A stretch of 64,000 nt of DNA, taken from contig JAIXKJ010000008.1 of assembly GCA_026928255.1 (NCBI GenBank), positions 659,298 through 723,297 of the forward strand. The letters are read 5' to 3'. Position 1 is the stretch's first letter; each line of letters starts with the position of its first letter. Shown in pieces: positions 36,501 to 44,672 of this stretch. The translations under genes were made by a program, and so were the position numbers. The notes beneath the pieces are model-generated. The model was given only the letters and a program-made list of their open reading frames with translations, did no database searches and was not told the origin of the DNA. The stretch comes from Anaerolineales bacterium (GTDB lineage Bacteria; Chloroflexota; Anaerolineae; Anaerolineales; Villigracilaceae).

Positions 36501-36730
36501 CGCTGTTCTTCGTCCGCGATAACGGCATTGGCATTCCCGCCGCGCATTACGAACGCATCTTCGGCTTGTTCAACAAATTAGACGCGGGCTCCGACGGGAC
36601 GGGAATCGGGCTGGCGCTGGTTAAGCGGATTATCGAAATTCACAGGGGGCGCATCTGGGTGGAAAGCGAAGCGGGCGGCGGCTCGACTTTCTACTTCACG
36701 CTGCCCGCCGAAGCGCAAAGCGATTCGTGA
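33566..36730 (+). CDS. Multi-domain sensor histidine kinase (6 TM, GAF, PAS, PAS, GAF, HisKA, HATPase)
   Basis: A 1054-aa kinase. Six membrane segments fill about 27-195 (a 7TM-type or MASE-like sensor), followed by a GAF domain (about 220-375), two PAS domains (about 390-515 and 520-635), a second GAF (about 650-805), a dimerisation helix with phospho-acceptor His841 (TVSHDLKSP), N box NLIDNAAKF, and G boxes DNGIGIP and GTGIGLAL. It has no receiver domain and no partner regulator next to it. The architecture implies integration of membrane, ligand and redox or light-type inputs; no specific ligand residue is seen. Confidence 0.93.
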   Translation: MLNRLRRLLIPPIFESEDKTHSAQILNAISWVLMIAVFLLAVPRWVTGSWMHPSTGNFIFLLLAVALITLTLTRGGHIRAAGLFIVCCAWLTLIAQTYFSNGLWDLTLLAMPAFILLAALLLGWREGLAMGVLSVGVIWVFAYQESLHPSPLPIRLPYKYAWNLSVIYIVTSSLVYILIYRLNRSLTDARLELRERLRTEEKLQTQADYLAALHETTFGLLNRLELYPLLKTILHRTSDLLGTEHAAICLATADQSSLYQEMGNGIYAQWNGAYLSDYYEEEGEGVSGKVWKNGETFVVNEYDSWEGKLSPSVGKGIRSIIGVPLKSGDKVLGILTAASLEIPNFFTYEKTTLLERFAALASLAIDNARLYESAQKDILERRIAEENLRSSEERFRKVFNNGNVAICIVSLGEGVFLDANQAFWDLFGFDAQEALGQSAAELNLWNSAEERAQFMKELLKKGSLENVASEFSDGKGRERSVLGSYELIDIRGQRCILCMIHDVSEQRQAQRNLQASENRLRAILASIPDMTFEISKDGTFLDMIASAELVPILEPQEFIGKNIKEILPTSVGEQTMFALERAMATNQVHAFEYGLPPNEEVQFFEARVAAVSSESALIMVRDISQRKWVETERETLINELESKNAESETLRESASIIAETLDENKAVSLILDQLAKVIPYDSASVQLMRGDNLEIVSIRGLEPAKDHLNLQFPIYEKEPLYPLIMGKEPYLLVEDVLDFFPKFYEGFEGALHREIRSWLVVPMKVKGKIIGVITLDGYSTSKFNPKHAELALVYAGQVAVALENARLFSDLQDELIVRKALIEELESKNAELERFTYTVSHDLKSPVITIRGFLGFLEKSASSGNIVRLREDIKRISDATDKMQTLLNELLDLSRIGRQVNEPALVSFGEIVYEALELVQGRIQASHVRTIVQENMESVYVDRQRILEAVQNLIDNAAKFVGKNPLIEIGQQGREGEMALFFVRDNGIGIPAAHYERIFGLFNKLDAGSDGTGIGLALVKRIIEIHRGRIWVESEAGGGSTFYFTLPAEAQSDS

Positions 36731-36766
36731 TATAACTGGCGCATTCTTTTTTCGGAGGTTTTTTTT

Positions 36767-37675
36767 ATGAAACGCGCGGTCAGCGTCAGCATTGGATCGT
36801 CTAAAAGAAATAAAACGGTGGATATAAATTTATTGGGGGAAACGGTTCGCATCGAGCGCATCGGCACGGACGGCGACATGGAAGCCGCCGCCCTCAAATA
36901 CAAAGAACTCGACGGAACGGTGGACGCCTTCGGCGTGGGCGGCGCGGATTTGGAAGCGCTGATTGACGGCAAAGCGTTCCCGTTTTATTCGGTGCGCCCG
37001 ATGGTGCGTTACGTCAAAAAAACCCCGCTAGTGGACGGCGGCGGTTTGAAAAACACGCTGGAAAAAACCGCCGTCGCCTTTTTGGAAGAGCGGCTCGGCG
37101 ACTACATCCGCGAGCGCGGGCGCAAAGTCTTAATTCCCGTCGGCGTGGACAGATGGGGCATTTCCAAATCGTTTGCGGACGACGGCTACGAAATCGTCTT
37201 CGGCGATTTAATGTTCGGCTTAGACATTCCGATTGCGCTTCATTCCATTAAGACGATGAAGACCCTCGGCAGTTTGCTCATGCCGATAGCCGGACGGCTG
37301 CCGTTTAGCATGGTTTACCCGACCGGCGAAAAGCAGGAAAAACACGTTCCGAAATTTGTTAAATATTATCAATGGGCGACGGTCATCGCCGGCGATTGTC
37401 ATTACGTCAAACGCCACATGCCGCTGGACGGCATGGACGGCAAAATTGTGCTGACCAACACCACCACCGACGAAGACGTGGAATTTTTCCGCAAGGCGGG
37501 GATTAAATACCTGATTACCACCACGCCCGTTTTTGACGGGCGCTCCTTCGGCACGAACATGATCGAAGCCGCGCTCGTGGCGGTTGCCGGAAAAAATCGT
37601 CCGCTGACGTGGGCGGAGTTGGAAGAAGAAATCGTCAAGCTCGACATCGAGCCGCAGTTGCAGGAGTTAAATTAA
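36767..37675 (+). CDS. Protein of the family annotated as quinate 5-dehydrogenase
   Basis: A 302-aa protein recognised by its N-terminus (SVSIGSSKRNKTVDI, ERIGTDGDMEAA, VDAFGVGGADL). Databases often name such proteins quinate 5-dehydrogenase, but I see no Rossmann GxGxxG and know of no experimental support, so the name should be treated as provisional. The start follows GGAGG. It begins a run of four genes with gaps of three bases, a four-base overlap, and one base, implying one transcript. Its pairing with a nucleotidyltransferase suggests a role in making a sugar- or cofactor-like molecule. Confidence 0.6.
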   Translation: MKRAVSVSIGSSKRNKTVDINLLGETVRIERIGTDGDMEAAALKYKELDGTVDAFGVGGADLEALIDGKAFPFYSVRPMVRYVKKTPLVDGGGLKNTLEKTAVAFLEERLGDYIRERGRKVLIPVGVDRWGISKSFADDGYEIVFGDLMFGLDIPIALHSIKTMKTLGSLLMPIAGRLPFSMVYPTGEKQEKHVPKFVKYYQWATVIAGDCHYVKRHMPLDGMDGKIVLTNTTTDEDVEFFRKAGIKYLITTTPVFDGRSFGTNMIEAALVAVAGKNRPLTWAELEEEIVKLDIEPQLQELN

Positions 37676-37678
37676 TAA

Positions 37679-38539
37679 ATGAAAAAAATGAACGCAATCG
37701 TTACGGCGGGCGGAATTCCGCGCCCCGAAGACCCGCTGTACCCGTATTCCAACGGAAGTTCCAAAGCGCTGATTGACGTGGCGGGCAAGCCGATGGTGCA
37801 ATGGGTTCTCGACGCATTAAGCGCCGCAAAAAACATTGACCAAGTGATTGTCATCGGGCTGACCGCCAAAAGCGGCGTAACTTGCAAGAAACCGCTGCAT
37901 TTTATTTCCAATCAAGGGCGCATGTTGGCTAACATCGTCGCGGGCGTGAACAAATCGCTCGAACTGAACCCCGAAGGCGAATATGTGGCGATTGTTTCCT
38001 CCGACATCCCCGCGTTGACTGGCGATATGGTGGACGCGCTCGTCGAGACGGCGATGGAAACGCAAGACGACATTTACTACGGCGTTTGTCCGCGCGAGGT
38101 GATGGAAGCCCGCTTCCCGACGGCGAACCGCACCTACACCAAATTGAAAGACATGCAAGTCTGCGGCTCGGACGTAAACGTCATTCACGTCAGCATGACC
38201 ACCGACCATTTAGACACTTGGGAAGCGCTCATCGGCAATCGCAAAAGCCCGCTCAAACAGGCGGGCGTTATCGGCGTGGATACGCTCCTTCAACTCGCCT
38301 TGGGTCAGTTCACCTTGCAAGGTTTGGTCGAACGCGCCTCGCAGCGAATCGGCGTCAAAGGGCGCGCCATCGTTTGGGACCGCGCCGAACCCTGCATGGA
38401 CGTGGACAAGCCGCATCAACTCGAACTCATGCGCGAAGAGATGGAAAAAATTCAACGCGCCGCAAAAAGAAAATCCGCCCGCAGTTTAAGCGAACGCAAA
38501 ATTACGCAAAAGAAAGCGACGATAAAAAACAAACCATGA
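37679..38539 (+). CDS. MobA-like / sugar nucleotidyltransferase
   Basis: A 286-aa NTP transferase. The N-terminal nucleotide loop is AIVTAGGIPRPEDPL with the activating Lys in SSKALIDVAGKPMVQWVLDAL, and the metal-binding Asp is in VSSDIPAL. Residues 245-286 form a Lys-rich tail. Relatives transfer NMP to sugar-1-phosphates, molybdopterin or other phospho-acceptors. The stop overlaps the start of the PAP2 gene by four bases (ATGA). Confidence 0.78.
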   Translation: MKKMNAIVTAGGIPRPEDPLYPYSNGSSKALIDVAGKPMVQWVLDALSAAKNIDQVIVIGLTAKSGVTCKKPLHFISNQGRMLANIVAGVNKSLELNPEGEYVAIVSSDIPALTGDMVDALVETAMETQDDIYYGVCPREVMEARFPTANRTYTKLKDMQVCGSDVNVIHVSMTTDHLDTWEALIGNRKSPLKQAGVIGVDTLLQLALGQFTLQGLVERASQRIGVKGRAIVWDRAEPCMDVDKPHQLELMREEMEKIQRAAKRKSARSLSERKITQKKATIKNKP

Positions 38540-39096
38540 CCTTGCGCGGCATCCTTGAACTCGACGAGCGGCTTTCGCGTCAAATGCGCGTGGCGGAAAA
38601 GCCCGGCGCGTTGCGCGGTTTCGCCGTCTTCTTCGCACATTCGGGCGACTCGTGGTTTTGGTTCGCCGCGCTGATTCTGCTTTGGTTTTTCAGCGACTCG
38701 GCTTGGCGGCATTGGCAAACGGTCGTCTTCTTCGGCATGGGCGGTTTGGCGGCGGTCGTGCTGGCGGTCAAATTCCTCGTCAAGCGCAAACGCCCCGAAG
38801 GCGAATGGGGCGGCATTTATCGCAACAGCGACCCGCATTCTTTTCCGTCGGGACACGCCGCGCGCGCGTTTCTCATCGCCGTCGTTTCGTCGGCGCTCGC
38901 TCCGCTTTGGCTCGCCGCCTTGCTTTGGCTTTGGGCGCCGCTCGTCGCGCTGGCTCGCGTGGCGATGGGCGTGCATTACCTTTCGGATATTCTCGTCGGC
39001 GCGGCGCTCGGCGTCCTCGTCGCTTGGCTTGGCTTTCAGTTTTACCCGCCGCTGATTAACTGGTTCGCCGCCGTCAGCGGCTTTCGCTTTTTCTAA
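38536..39096 (+). CDS. PAP2-family membrane phosphatase
   Basis: A 186-aa integral membrane phosphatase. The three PAP2 motifs are present: KFLVKRKRP, PSGHA and ARVAMGVHYLSD (the first Arg, central Gly and catalytic His). Five to six membrane segments surround them. Such enzymes dephosphorylate undecaprenyl pyrophosphate, phosphatidic acid or similar lipids on the outer membrane face. The start overlaps the preceding gene by four bases; the longer frame upstream is a shadow of the nucleotidyltransferase gene. Confidence 0.88.
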   Translation: MTLRGILELDERLSRQMRVAEKPGALRGFAVFFAHSGDSWFWFAALILLWFFSDSAWRHWQTVVFFGMGGLAAVVLAVKFLVKRKRPEGEWGGIYRNSDPHSFPSGHAARAFLIAVVSSALAPLWLAALLWLWAPLVALARVAMGVHYLSDILVGAALGVLVAWLGFQFYPPLINWFAAVSGFRFF

Positions 39097-39097
39097 C

Positions 39098-40693
39098 ATG
39101 ACGCGCGATTTGTTCGTTACGCTTCATGCGCAAGATTTGGGATACTATCGCATCGTCGCCGAACTGTGGGGCTTGGAATTGGAATCCGTCGAACCCGCGG
39201 CCGCGTTGGAAGAACTGTGCGCCGCGCTGCTGGATTTGGAAACGATTGCCGAGACCCTGAGCATTCTCCCCGCCCAAGCCCGCGCCGCGTTGGACGAATT
39301 GCTGGCGGCGGACGGCAAAATCGAATGGGGCGCTTTCTCGCGCAAGTATGGAATCATCCGCGAGATGGGCGCGGGCAAACGCGACAGAGAACGTCCGTAC
39401 CTCAAACCCGCTTCCGTTTCTGAATTTCTTTTTTACCGCGCCTTGCTCGCCCAAGCCTTTTTTGAAACGGACAAAGGGGCGCAAGAGTTTGCTTACATCC
39501 CCGAAGATTTATTGGAAGCGTTGCGCGAATTAAACTTGGGCGCAGACGCGCCGCCCGCGCGCGCCGACGAAGCGCTGGGGCGCTCTGCCACGCCGCTGGA
39601 AAAAGCGTTTGAAATCCCCGCCAATGATTTTATTTTGGACGACGCGACCACTTGCATTGCCGCGTTGCGAATCGGGCAAAAAGTTGACCTGCGCTTCGAG
39701 CGCGAACTCTTTGCGTTGTTGGGCGTGGCTGGCATCGTCAAAGACGGCGGCGTTTATCCCGACGCGGCGAAAAAATTTCTCGAATCCTCCCGCGCCGAAG
39801 CGCTGACTTGGCTCTACGAATCGTGGAAGGCATCGTCTTCCTTTGACGAATTGCGCCTCATGCCCGAAATCGTTTGCGAAGGCGAATGGCAAAATCAGCC
39901 GCAGACTACGCGCGAATTTTTGCTGGATTTATTGAGCGCCATTCCGCAAGGCAAATGGCAAAGCCTCTCCGCCTTTGTGCGCGGCGTGAAAGAAAAATAT
40001 CCCGACTATCAACGCGCGGCGGGCGATTACGATTCGTGGTTCGTCAAACGCGCGGCGGACGGCGAGTACCTGCGCGGTTTTGCTTATTGGGACGCGGTGG
40101 ACGGTACGTTAATTAAATATCTGATTCGCATTTTACATTGGCTGGGGCGGGCAGACCTCGCCGCGCCGAGCGAAGGGAAAGACATTAGCGCGTTTCGTCT
40201 CGTCGAGCCGCGAAGCGAACTTCCGCAAGCGGAGAAAATTTACGTCGCGTCGAACGGGAAGATCGTCGTCTCGCGTTGGTTTTCGCGCGCGGCGCGTTAT
40301 CAGTTGGCGCGCTTCTGCGAATGGGACGAAGCCAAAGGCGACGATTACGTTTATCGCATCAGCGCCGCGTCTTTGACGCGCGCCGCCAAGCAAGGGCTGA
40401 AAGCCGAGCAACTGTTAACTATGCTGGTCAAATACGCGAAGGATGCTGTGCCGCCGCCGACGGTCAAAGCGCTGAAACGCTGGAACGCCAACGGCGTCGA
40501 GGCGCGGATGGAAAATTTGCTGGTCTTGCGCTTTGCCAAACCCGAAGCGCTGGATGAAGCGCGAAAATCGAAAGCGGCAAAATACTTCGGCGAGCTGCTC
40601 AGCCCGACGACGGTCATCGTCAAAAGCGGCGCCGCGCGTCAGGCGTTAGCCGAACTCGCCGAGTTGGGTCTGCTGGCGGAGGTTAAGGAATGA
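39098..40693 (+). CDS. Helicase-associated (XPB/Ssl2 N-terminal-like) domain protein without a helicase
   Basis: A 531-aa soluble protein. The region around LDELLAADGKIEWGAFSRKYG, GAGKRDRERPYLKP and EFAYIPEDLLEAL matches the helicase-associated domain found in actinobacterial proteins next to XPB-type helicases (Helicase_C_3 group). No Walker motif or DEAD/H box exists here. In actinobacteria the gene usually neighbours an XPB helicase; none is near, so this copy may work with a distant helicase or alone. It starts one base after the PAP2 stop. Confidence 0.65.
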   Translation: MTRDLFVTLHAQDLGYYRIVAELWGLELESVEPAAALEELCAALLDLETIAETLSILPAQARAALDELLAADGKIEWGAFSRKYGIIREMGAGKRDRERPYLKPASVSEFLFYRALLAQAFFETDKGAQEFAYIPEDLLEALRELNLGADAPPARADEALGRSATPLEKAFEIPANDFILDDATTCIAALRIGQKVDLRFERELFALLGVAGIVKDGGVYPDAAKKFLESSRAEALTWLYESWKASSSFDELRLMPEIVCEGEWQNQPQTTREFLLDLLSAIPQGKWQSLSAFVRGVKEKYPDYQRAAGDYDSWFVKRAADGEYLRGFAYWDAVDGTLIKYLIRILHWLGRADLAAPSEGKDISAFRLVEPRSELPQAEKIYVASNGKIVVSRWFSRAARYQLARFCEWDEAKGDDYVYRISAASLTRAAKQGLKAEQLLTMLVKYAKDAVPPPTVKALKRWNANGVEARMENLLVLRFAKPEALDEARKSKAAKYFGELLSPTTVIVKSGAARQALAELAELGLLAEVKE

Positions 40694-40742
40694 AGGCGGC
40701 TGATTTTGTTGCCAATTTTGGCGATAGCGGCAAACGGCGGCG

Positions 40743-41735
40743 CTACGCCGCTTGCTCCGCCTTCCACTGTTTGAGGAAGCGATCTACGCCCTCGAAGACT
40801 GGGACGGTCGGGTTATAGCCCAACTCGTTTTTTGCGGCGGAAATGTCCACAGTGGAACTGTACGCCAGCAAACTGACCGACAAACGAGTCAGCGGCGGCT
40901 CGGGGCGGCCTGGTTTGAGCGAGTAGATAAATTCCGTCGCCATCGCGGCGGCCAGCGTAACGCCAAGCGGAATGCGCTTGGTCGGGCGCGGGTAGCCCAA
41001 TTGATCGCACAGGTAAAAAATCACGTCCCAAATTTTGACCGGCTCGCCGTTAGAGATGTTGTACTTTTTGCCGAGCGTGCTGGCTGGCGAATTGACGCAG
41101 AGCAAAAGCGCGTCGAGCACGTTGCCGATGTAGGAGAGGTCAATCACGTTTTGACCGTCGCCGAGGATGGCCAACTTTCCGCTTTGGATGGTTTTAATCA
41201 AACGCGGAAAAACGACCGTGTCGCCTTCGCCGAACAAAGCGCGCGGACGAATGGAGACGACCGGCAGCCCGGCGGCGAAGGCTTTGTCAACTTCCGCTTC
41301 CGCCAACAATTTGGTAACGGCGTAAGGCGTAATCGGCTTTTTCAACACGTCCGCTTCTTTGACGTTTAACCGCGAACGGTAATCAAAATAAAAACTGGGC
41401 GTAGAAACGTGCACCAAGCGCTTGACGTTGTTCTCCAAACAGGCTTGCGCCACGTTGCGCGTGCCGACGACGTTGGCTTGATAAAAATCTTCGTAACGCC
41501 CCCAAGGCGTGGGCAGCGCCGCGCAGTGAAAGACGACCTCTTGACCTTTGAAGAGGTCTTTGAGGCGCTCGGCTTGCGTGATGTCCGCTTGCGCGGCGCG
41601 GACGCCTTGCGCTTCGAGTTCTTTAAGTTTGGCGGCGTTGCGCCCCGTTCCCGTAACGTCCCAGCCCATGCCTTTGACGCGACGCGCCAACGAACCGCCG
41701 ACGAAACCCGTCGCGCCTGTGATCAATGCTTTCAT
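40743..41735 (-). CDS. NAD(P)-dependent epimerase/3-beta-HSD-like short-chain dehydrogenase
   Basis: A 330-aa extended SDR. The dinucleotide motif is ITGATGFVGGSLAR, the catalytic triad includes Ser in HVSTPSF and YAVTK (Tyr and Lys), and a GDGQNVIDLSYIGNV segment contacts the substrate side. The order and C-terminal YPRPTKRIPLG resemble the 3-beta-hydroxysteroid dehydrogenase / NAD-dependent epimerase group, which act on sterol-like, terpenoid or sugar substrates. It stands alone, converging on the helicase-associated gene. The start follows AAAGGAG. Confidence 0.85.
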   Translation of the reverse strand: MKALITGATGFVGGSLARRVKGMGWDVTGTGRNAAKLKELEAQGVRAAQADITQAERLKDLFKGQEVVFHCAALPTPWGRYEDFYQANVVGTRNVAQACLENNVKRLVHVSTPSFYFDYRSRLNVKEADVLKKPITPYAVTKLLAEAEVDKAFAAGLPVVSIRPRALFGEGDTVVFPRLIKTIQSGKLAILGDGQNVIDLSYIGNVLDALLLCVNSPASTLGKKYNISNGEPVKIWDVIFYLCDQLGYPRPTKRIPLGVTLAAAMATEFIYSLKPGRPEPPLTRLSVSLLAYSSTVDISAAKNELGYNPTVPVFEGVDRFLKQWKAEQAA

Positions 41736-41882
41736 AAAATCTCCTTTTGTCCGCGCTGAATTTTTTATAAGCGAACGAATTGTATCGCTATTTACTGGAT
41801 ATTCGTCACTAGAAAAAGAATCGTTTTCGCGCTATGATGATTCAAAATCAGGCCGTGATGCGCTGTCGAATTGGAGGATAAT

Positions 41883-42134
41883 ATGACCGCGAATTTGAAC
41901 GATCCCATGGACCCCGTCGAAGACCGCAACGCAATGCTGGAAAAAGCGCTGATTGAGGAGTATCTCAAAACGAACGGACACACTCAAGAAAGCCTTAAGA
42001 AATTGCCGCCAGAGCAAGTTAAGAAAATTATGCAAGACGCTTCGCAGTACGCTTCTTTGAAGTTGGAAGAAGTGGAGGCGCGGGCGAACTTTGTCAAAGG
42101 GCTGCAAGAAGGCTCCGCTTCGTTGGAGAAGTAG
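41883..42134 (+). CDS. Small acidic protein of unknown function
   Basis: An 83-aa soluble, highly helical and charged protein (EKALIEEYLKTNG, LKKLPPEQVKKIM). No cysteine or membrane segment. GGAGG sits immediately upstream of the ATG at 41883. The stop meets the stop of the convergent ureohydrolase with two bases between. Composition is normal for the window, so it is probably a resident conserved gene. The function is unknown. Confidence 0.7.
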   Translation: MTANLNDPMDPVEDRNAMLEKALIEEYLKTNGHTQESLKKLPPEQVKKIMQDASQYASLKLEEVEARANFVKGLQEGSASLEK

Positions 42135-42136
42135 CG

Positions 42137-43030
42137 TTACGTCGCCCGCTGACGAGCGACGACGGCGATATATTCCATAATAATTTTTAGCCCGGCGAAA
42201 ACCGTCGCTTCGGACGGGTCGAGCGGCGGGGCAATCTCTACCGCGTCTAAACCGACGAGCGGCAATTTTTGCGCGGACTGAATCAGCGTTAACACGTCGC
42301 GGGACGATAATCCGCCAAATTCGGGAATGCCCGTGCCGGGCGCGACGGACGGGTCGAGGCAGTCAATGTCCAACGAGATGTGAACCGCGTCGCAGCGGCT
42401 GAGGACGGCGGACACGTCCTGCGCGACGTTTTTCATTCCGCGCTCTGCGACGTCGGCGGCGGTATAAACATGAATGCCGCCGTTTTCAATTAAGTCAATT
42501 TCTTGCTCTTCCCAAGAGCGCAAACCGACCATGCACACGTCTTGCGGCGCGACGCCAAATTCCAAAGCGCGGCGCATCGTGTTGGCGTGCGAAAGGCGCG
42601 AGCCGTCGAAGAAATCGCACAAGTCGGGGTGCGCGTCTATCCATAAAATTCCCAATCGTTGATTTGAATAGCGCTCGCGCTGTCCCTGCAAAACGGGAAT
42701 GGTAATCGAATGGTCGCCGCCGAGAACGATGGGCATGTTCGGCAGCGAGGCGATTCTCTGGCGCACAAGGTCAAAGTCGGTGGCCGGGTTTTGAATTTGA
42801 ATGTCGCCCAAGTCGCAAACGCTCAACGCGGACAGGCGCGTGCGATTCTCGCTGAACGGAGTCGCGTGGCGCGACCAATGCCGCAGGCGTTCGGGCGCGA
42901 AAGCCGCGCCTTTGCGCGCGCTGGCAAGCCCGTCAAACGGGACGCCGAAAATCGTGAAATCGGTCTCTGCGGGCGAAGAATCGGGGCGGCAGAGATCGCC
43001 CCAAAGTCCGTGCGTGCCTTCTTCTGTCAT
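42137..43030 (-). CDS. Ureohydrolase (agmatinase/arginase/formiminoglutamase family)
   Basis: A 297-aa binuclear manganese hydrolase. The metal ligands are visible in GGDHS, IDAHPDLCD and DIDCLDPSVAPG, and PEFGGLSSRD follows as usual. The family splits urea or related groups from agmatine, arginine, guanidinobutyrate or formiminoglutamate; the sequence does not decide, although the start SSPAETDFTIFGVPFD resembles agmatinases. The start follows AAAGGAGAG. The neighbouring lysine 2,3-aminomutase could hint at basic amino-acid metabolism. Confidence 0.88.
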   Translation of the reverse strand: MTEEGTHGLWGDLCRPDSSPAETDFTIFGVPFDGLASARKGAAFAPERLRHWSRHATPFSENRTRLSALSVCDLGDIQIQNPATDFDLVRQRIASLPNMPIVLGGDHSITIPVLQGQRERYSNQRLGILWIDAHPDLCDFFDGSRLSHANTMRRALEFGVAPQDVCMVGLRSWEEQEIDLIENGGIHVYTAADVAERGMKNVAQDVSAVLSRCDAVHISLDIDCLDPSVAPGTGIPEFGGLSSRDVLTLIQSAQKLPLVGLDAVEIAPPLDPSEATVFAGLKIIMEYIAVVARQRAT

Positions 43031-43092
43031 AATCTCTCCTTTGCGTTATTGTACCTGTTGACCCGCGTTTTGATTTCCCGTACAATGCGTTT

Positions 43093-43143
43093 ATGCCGAA
43101 AATTTCAGGTTTCTATTTGCCTGACCACGACCCTCCAATATAA
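43093..43143 (+). CDS. 16-codon frame behind a leaderless-type promoter
   Basis: TACAAT (43081-43086) ends six bases before an ATG that opens MPKISGFYLPDHDPPI and stops at 43141. It may be a true small peptide, a remnant cut off by the repeat that begins ten bases later, or just the start of the lysine aminomutase leader transcript. Confidence 0.3.
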   Translation: MPKISGFYLPDHDPPI

Positions 43144-43152
43144 ACGTCTTTT

Positions 43153-43181
43153 TGCCATTTCGAGCGGCAACGAGAAATCTT
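43153..43181. repeat. CATTTCGAG-type dispersed repeat fragment
   Basis: TGCCATTTCGAGCGGC and CGAGAAATCTT form a partial palindrome. It shares the CATTTC ... GAAAT pattern with the repeat at 52516-52554. Confidence 0.45.
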
Positions 43182-43252
43182 CGCTCGTCGAAACGGCGAA
43201 AATGATTTTAGATTTATCGTCCTAACTGATGAACCGACTTAATGGAGGAACT

Positions 43253-44593
43253 ATGAAAACCGAGTTTGTTTCTAAACGCGCAAAACCCTACGCCGACGTC
43301 CCCGACGAAAAATGGAACGACTGGCGCTGGCAGTTGTCTAACCGCTTAAACACCGTAGATGAAATTGGCGAAATTATTCCGCTGACCGAAAGCGAGCGCA
43401 AAGCCTTGCAAACGCAAGGGCTTTTCCGCGTGGATATTACGCCTTACTTCATCTCGCTGATTGACCCCGATGACCCCGAAGACCCCGTCCGCCGCCAAGT
43501 GATTCCGCGCGCGGAAGAGTTGCAAGCCTTCACCGCGATGATGGAAGATTCCCTCGCGGAAGATCGCCACTCTCCCGTGCCTGGCCTTGTCCACCGTTAC
43601 CCGGACAGAGTCCTCATGCTGGTAACGACTCAATGCGCCTCGTACTGCCGTTATTGCACGCGCTCGCGCATCGTCGGCGACCCGCATCAAACCTTCAAGC
43701 GCGAAGAATTTGAAATGCAGATCGAATACCTGAAGCGCACGCCGCAAGTCCGCGACGTGCTGCTCTCCGGCGGCGACCCGTTGGTGCTGGCGCCAAAAAT
43801 TTTGGAAGAATTGCTGTCGCGCCTGCGCGAAATTCCGCACATCGAAATTATCCGCATCGGCTCGCGGGTGCCGGTTTTCATGCCCATGCGCGTTACGCAA
43901 GAACTGTGCGACATGCTCGCCAAATATCACCCGCTGTGGATGAACATTCACGTCAACCACTCCAACGAAATCAGCAAAGAACTTGCCGAAGCCTGCGACC
44001 GTCTGACGCGAGTCGGCATTCCGCTGGGGAATCAATCGGTGCTGTTGGCGGGCGTGAACGATAACGTCCACATTCAGCGCCAGTTGGTGCAAGACCTCGT
44101 CCGCATTCGCGTGCGCCCGTATTATCTCTATCAATGCGACCTTGTCGAAGGCGCGGGACACTTCCGCACGCCGGTGGCAAAAGGCATCGAAATCATGGAA
44201 GGGCTGCGCGGACATACGTCGGGCTACGCCGTGCCGCAATACATCATTGACGCGCCGGGCGGCGGCGGAAAAATCCCCGTCATGCCGAATTACCTGTTGA
44301 GCATGTCCGACCACAAAATCATCCTCCGCAACTACGAAGGCTACATCGCCACCTACGAAGAGCCGACGGATTACCTGCCCTCCAAAGCCGCGAAATTTAA
44401 GGGAGTCAAGCGCGTCGAAGCGGGGCAAGAGGGGCTGGTCAGTTTGCTCGAAGGCAAAGAAATGTTCATCAAGCCCGAAGGCTTTGACGAACTGCACAAC
44501 CGACATGGAATCCAACATCGTTTGAAGAACGAAGAAAAGTGGAAACCGCTGGGCATCGGCTCGGAAGAAAGCGCGGATGGGACTAAGGAGTGA
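43253..44593 (+). CDS. kamA: Lysine 2,3-aminomutase (radical SAM, PLP)
   Basis: A 446-aa enzyme that interconverts L-alpha-lysine and L-beta-lysine. The radical SAM cysteines are Cys128, Cys132 and Cys135 (CASYCRYC). The PLP lysine is Lys340 in GGGGKIPV, preceded by Asp333; YQCDLVEGAGHFRTP carries the other lysine-binding Asp. These support a true lysine mutase rather than EpmB or a glutamate mutase. The start is the ATG at 43253 after GGAGG; an upstream ATG in frame is rejected. No lysine-fermentation or beta-lysine acetyltransferase gene is adjacent, so the use of beta-lysine is open. Confidence 0.92.
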   Translation: MKTEFVSKRAKPYADVPDEKWNDWRWQLSNRLNTVDEIGEIIPLTESERKALQTQGLFRVDITPYFISLIDPDDPEDPVRRQVIPRAEELQAFTAMMEDSLAEDRHSPVPGLVHRYPDRVLMLVTTQCASYCRYCTRSRIVGDPHQTFKREEFEMQIEYLKRTPQVRDVLLSGGDPLVLAPKILEELLSRLREIPHIEIIRIGSRVPVFMPMRVTQELCDMLAKYHPLWMNIHVNHSNEISKELAEACDRLTRVGIPLGNQSVLLAGVNDNVHIQRQLVQDLVRIRVRPYYLYQCDLVEGAGHFRTPVAKGIEIMEGLRGHTSGYAVPQYIIDAPGGGGKIPVMPNYLLSMSDHKIILRNYEGYIATYEEPTDYLPSKAAKFKGVKRVEAGQEGLVSLLEGKEMFIKPEGFDELHNRHGIQHRLKNEEKWKPLGIGSEESADGTKE

Positions 44594-44615
44594 TACGCGC
44601 TTTTGCGGGGGCTGA

Positions 44616-44650
44616 TATACTTGGACCTGACGGGCTGAACCCGTCAGGTC
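44616..44650 (+). promoter_or_regulatory. -10 box followed by a perfect 11-bp palindrome
   Basis: TATACT (44616-44621) precedes GACCTGACGGG (44624-44634), a CTGAA loop and CCCGTCAGGTC (44640-44650). The palindrome would lie at the very 5' end of the lipoprotein mRNA, or act as an operator or weak terminator for kamA; no T run follows. Confidence 0.5.
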
Positions 44651-44672
44651 TATTCAAATTAAGGAGATTTCC

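Noticed and set aside
43346..44518. 390-codon frame antisense to kamA
   Set aside because: It lies wholly within a certain gene, is His/Val/Phe-rich in shadow fashion and has no start signals.
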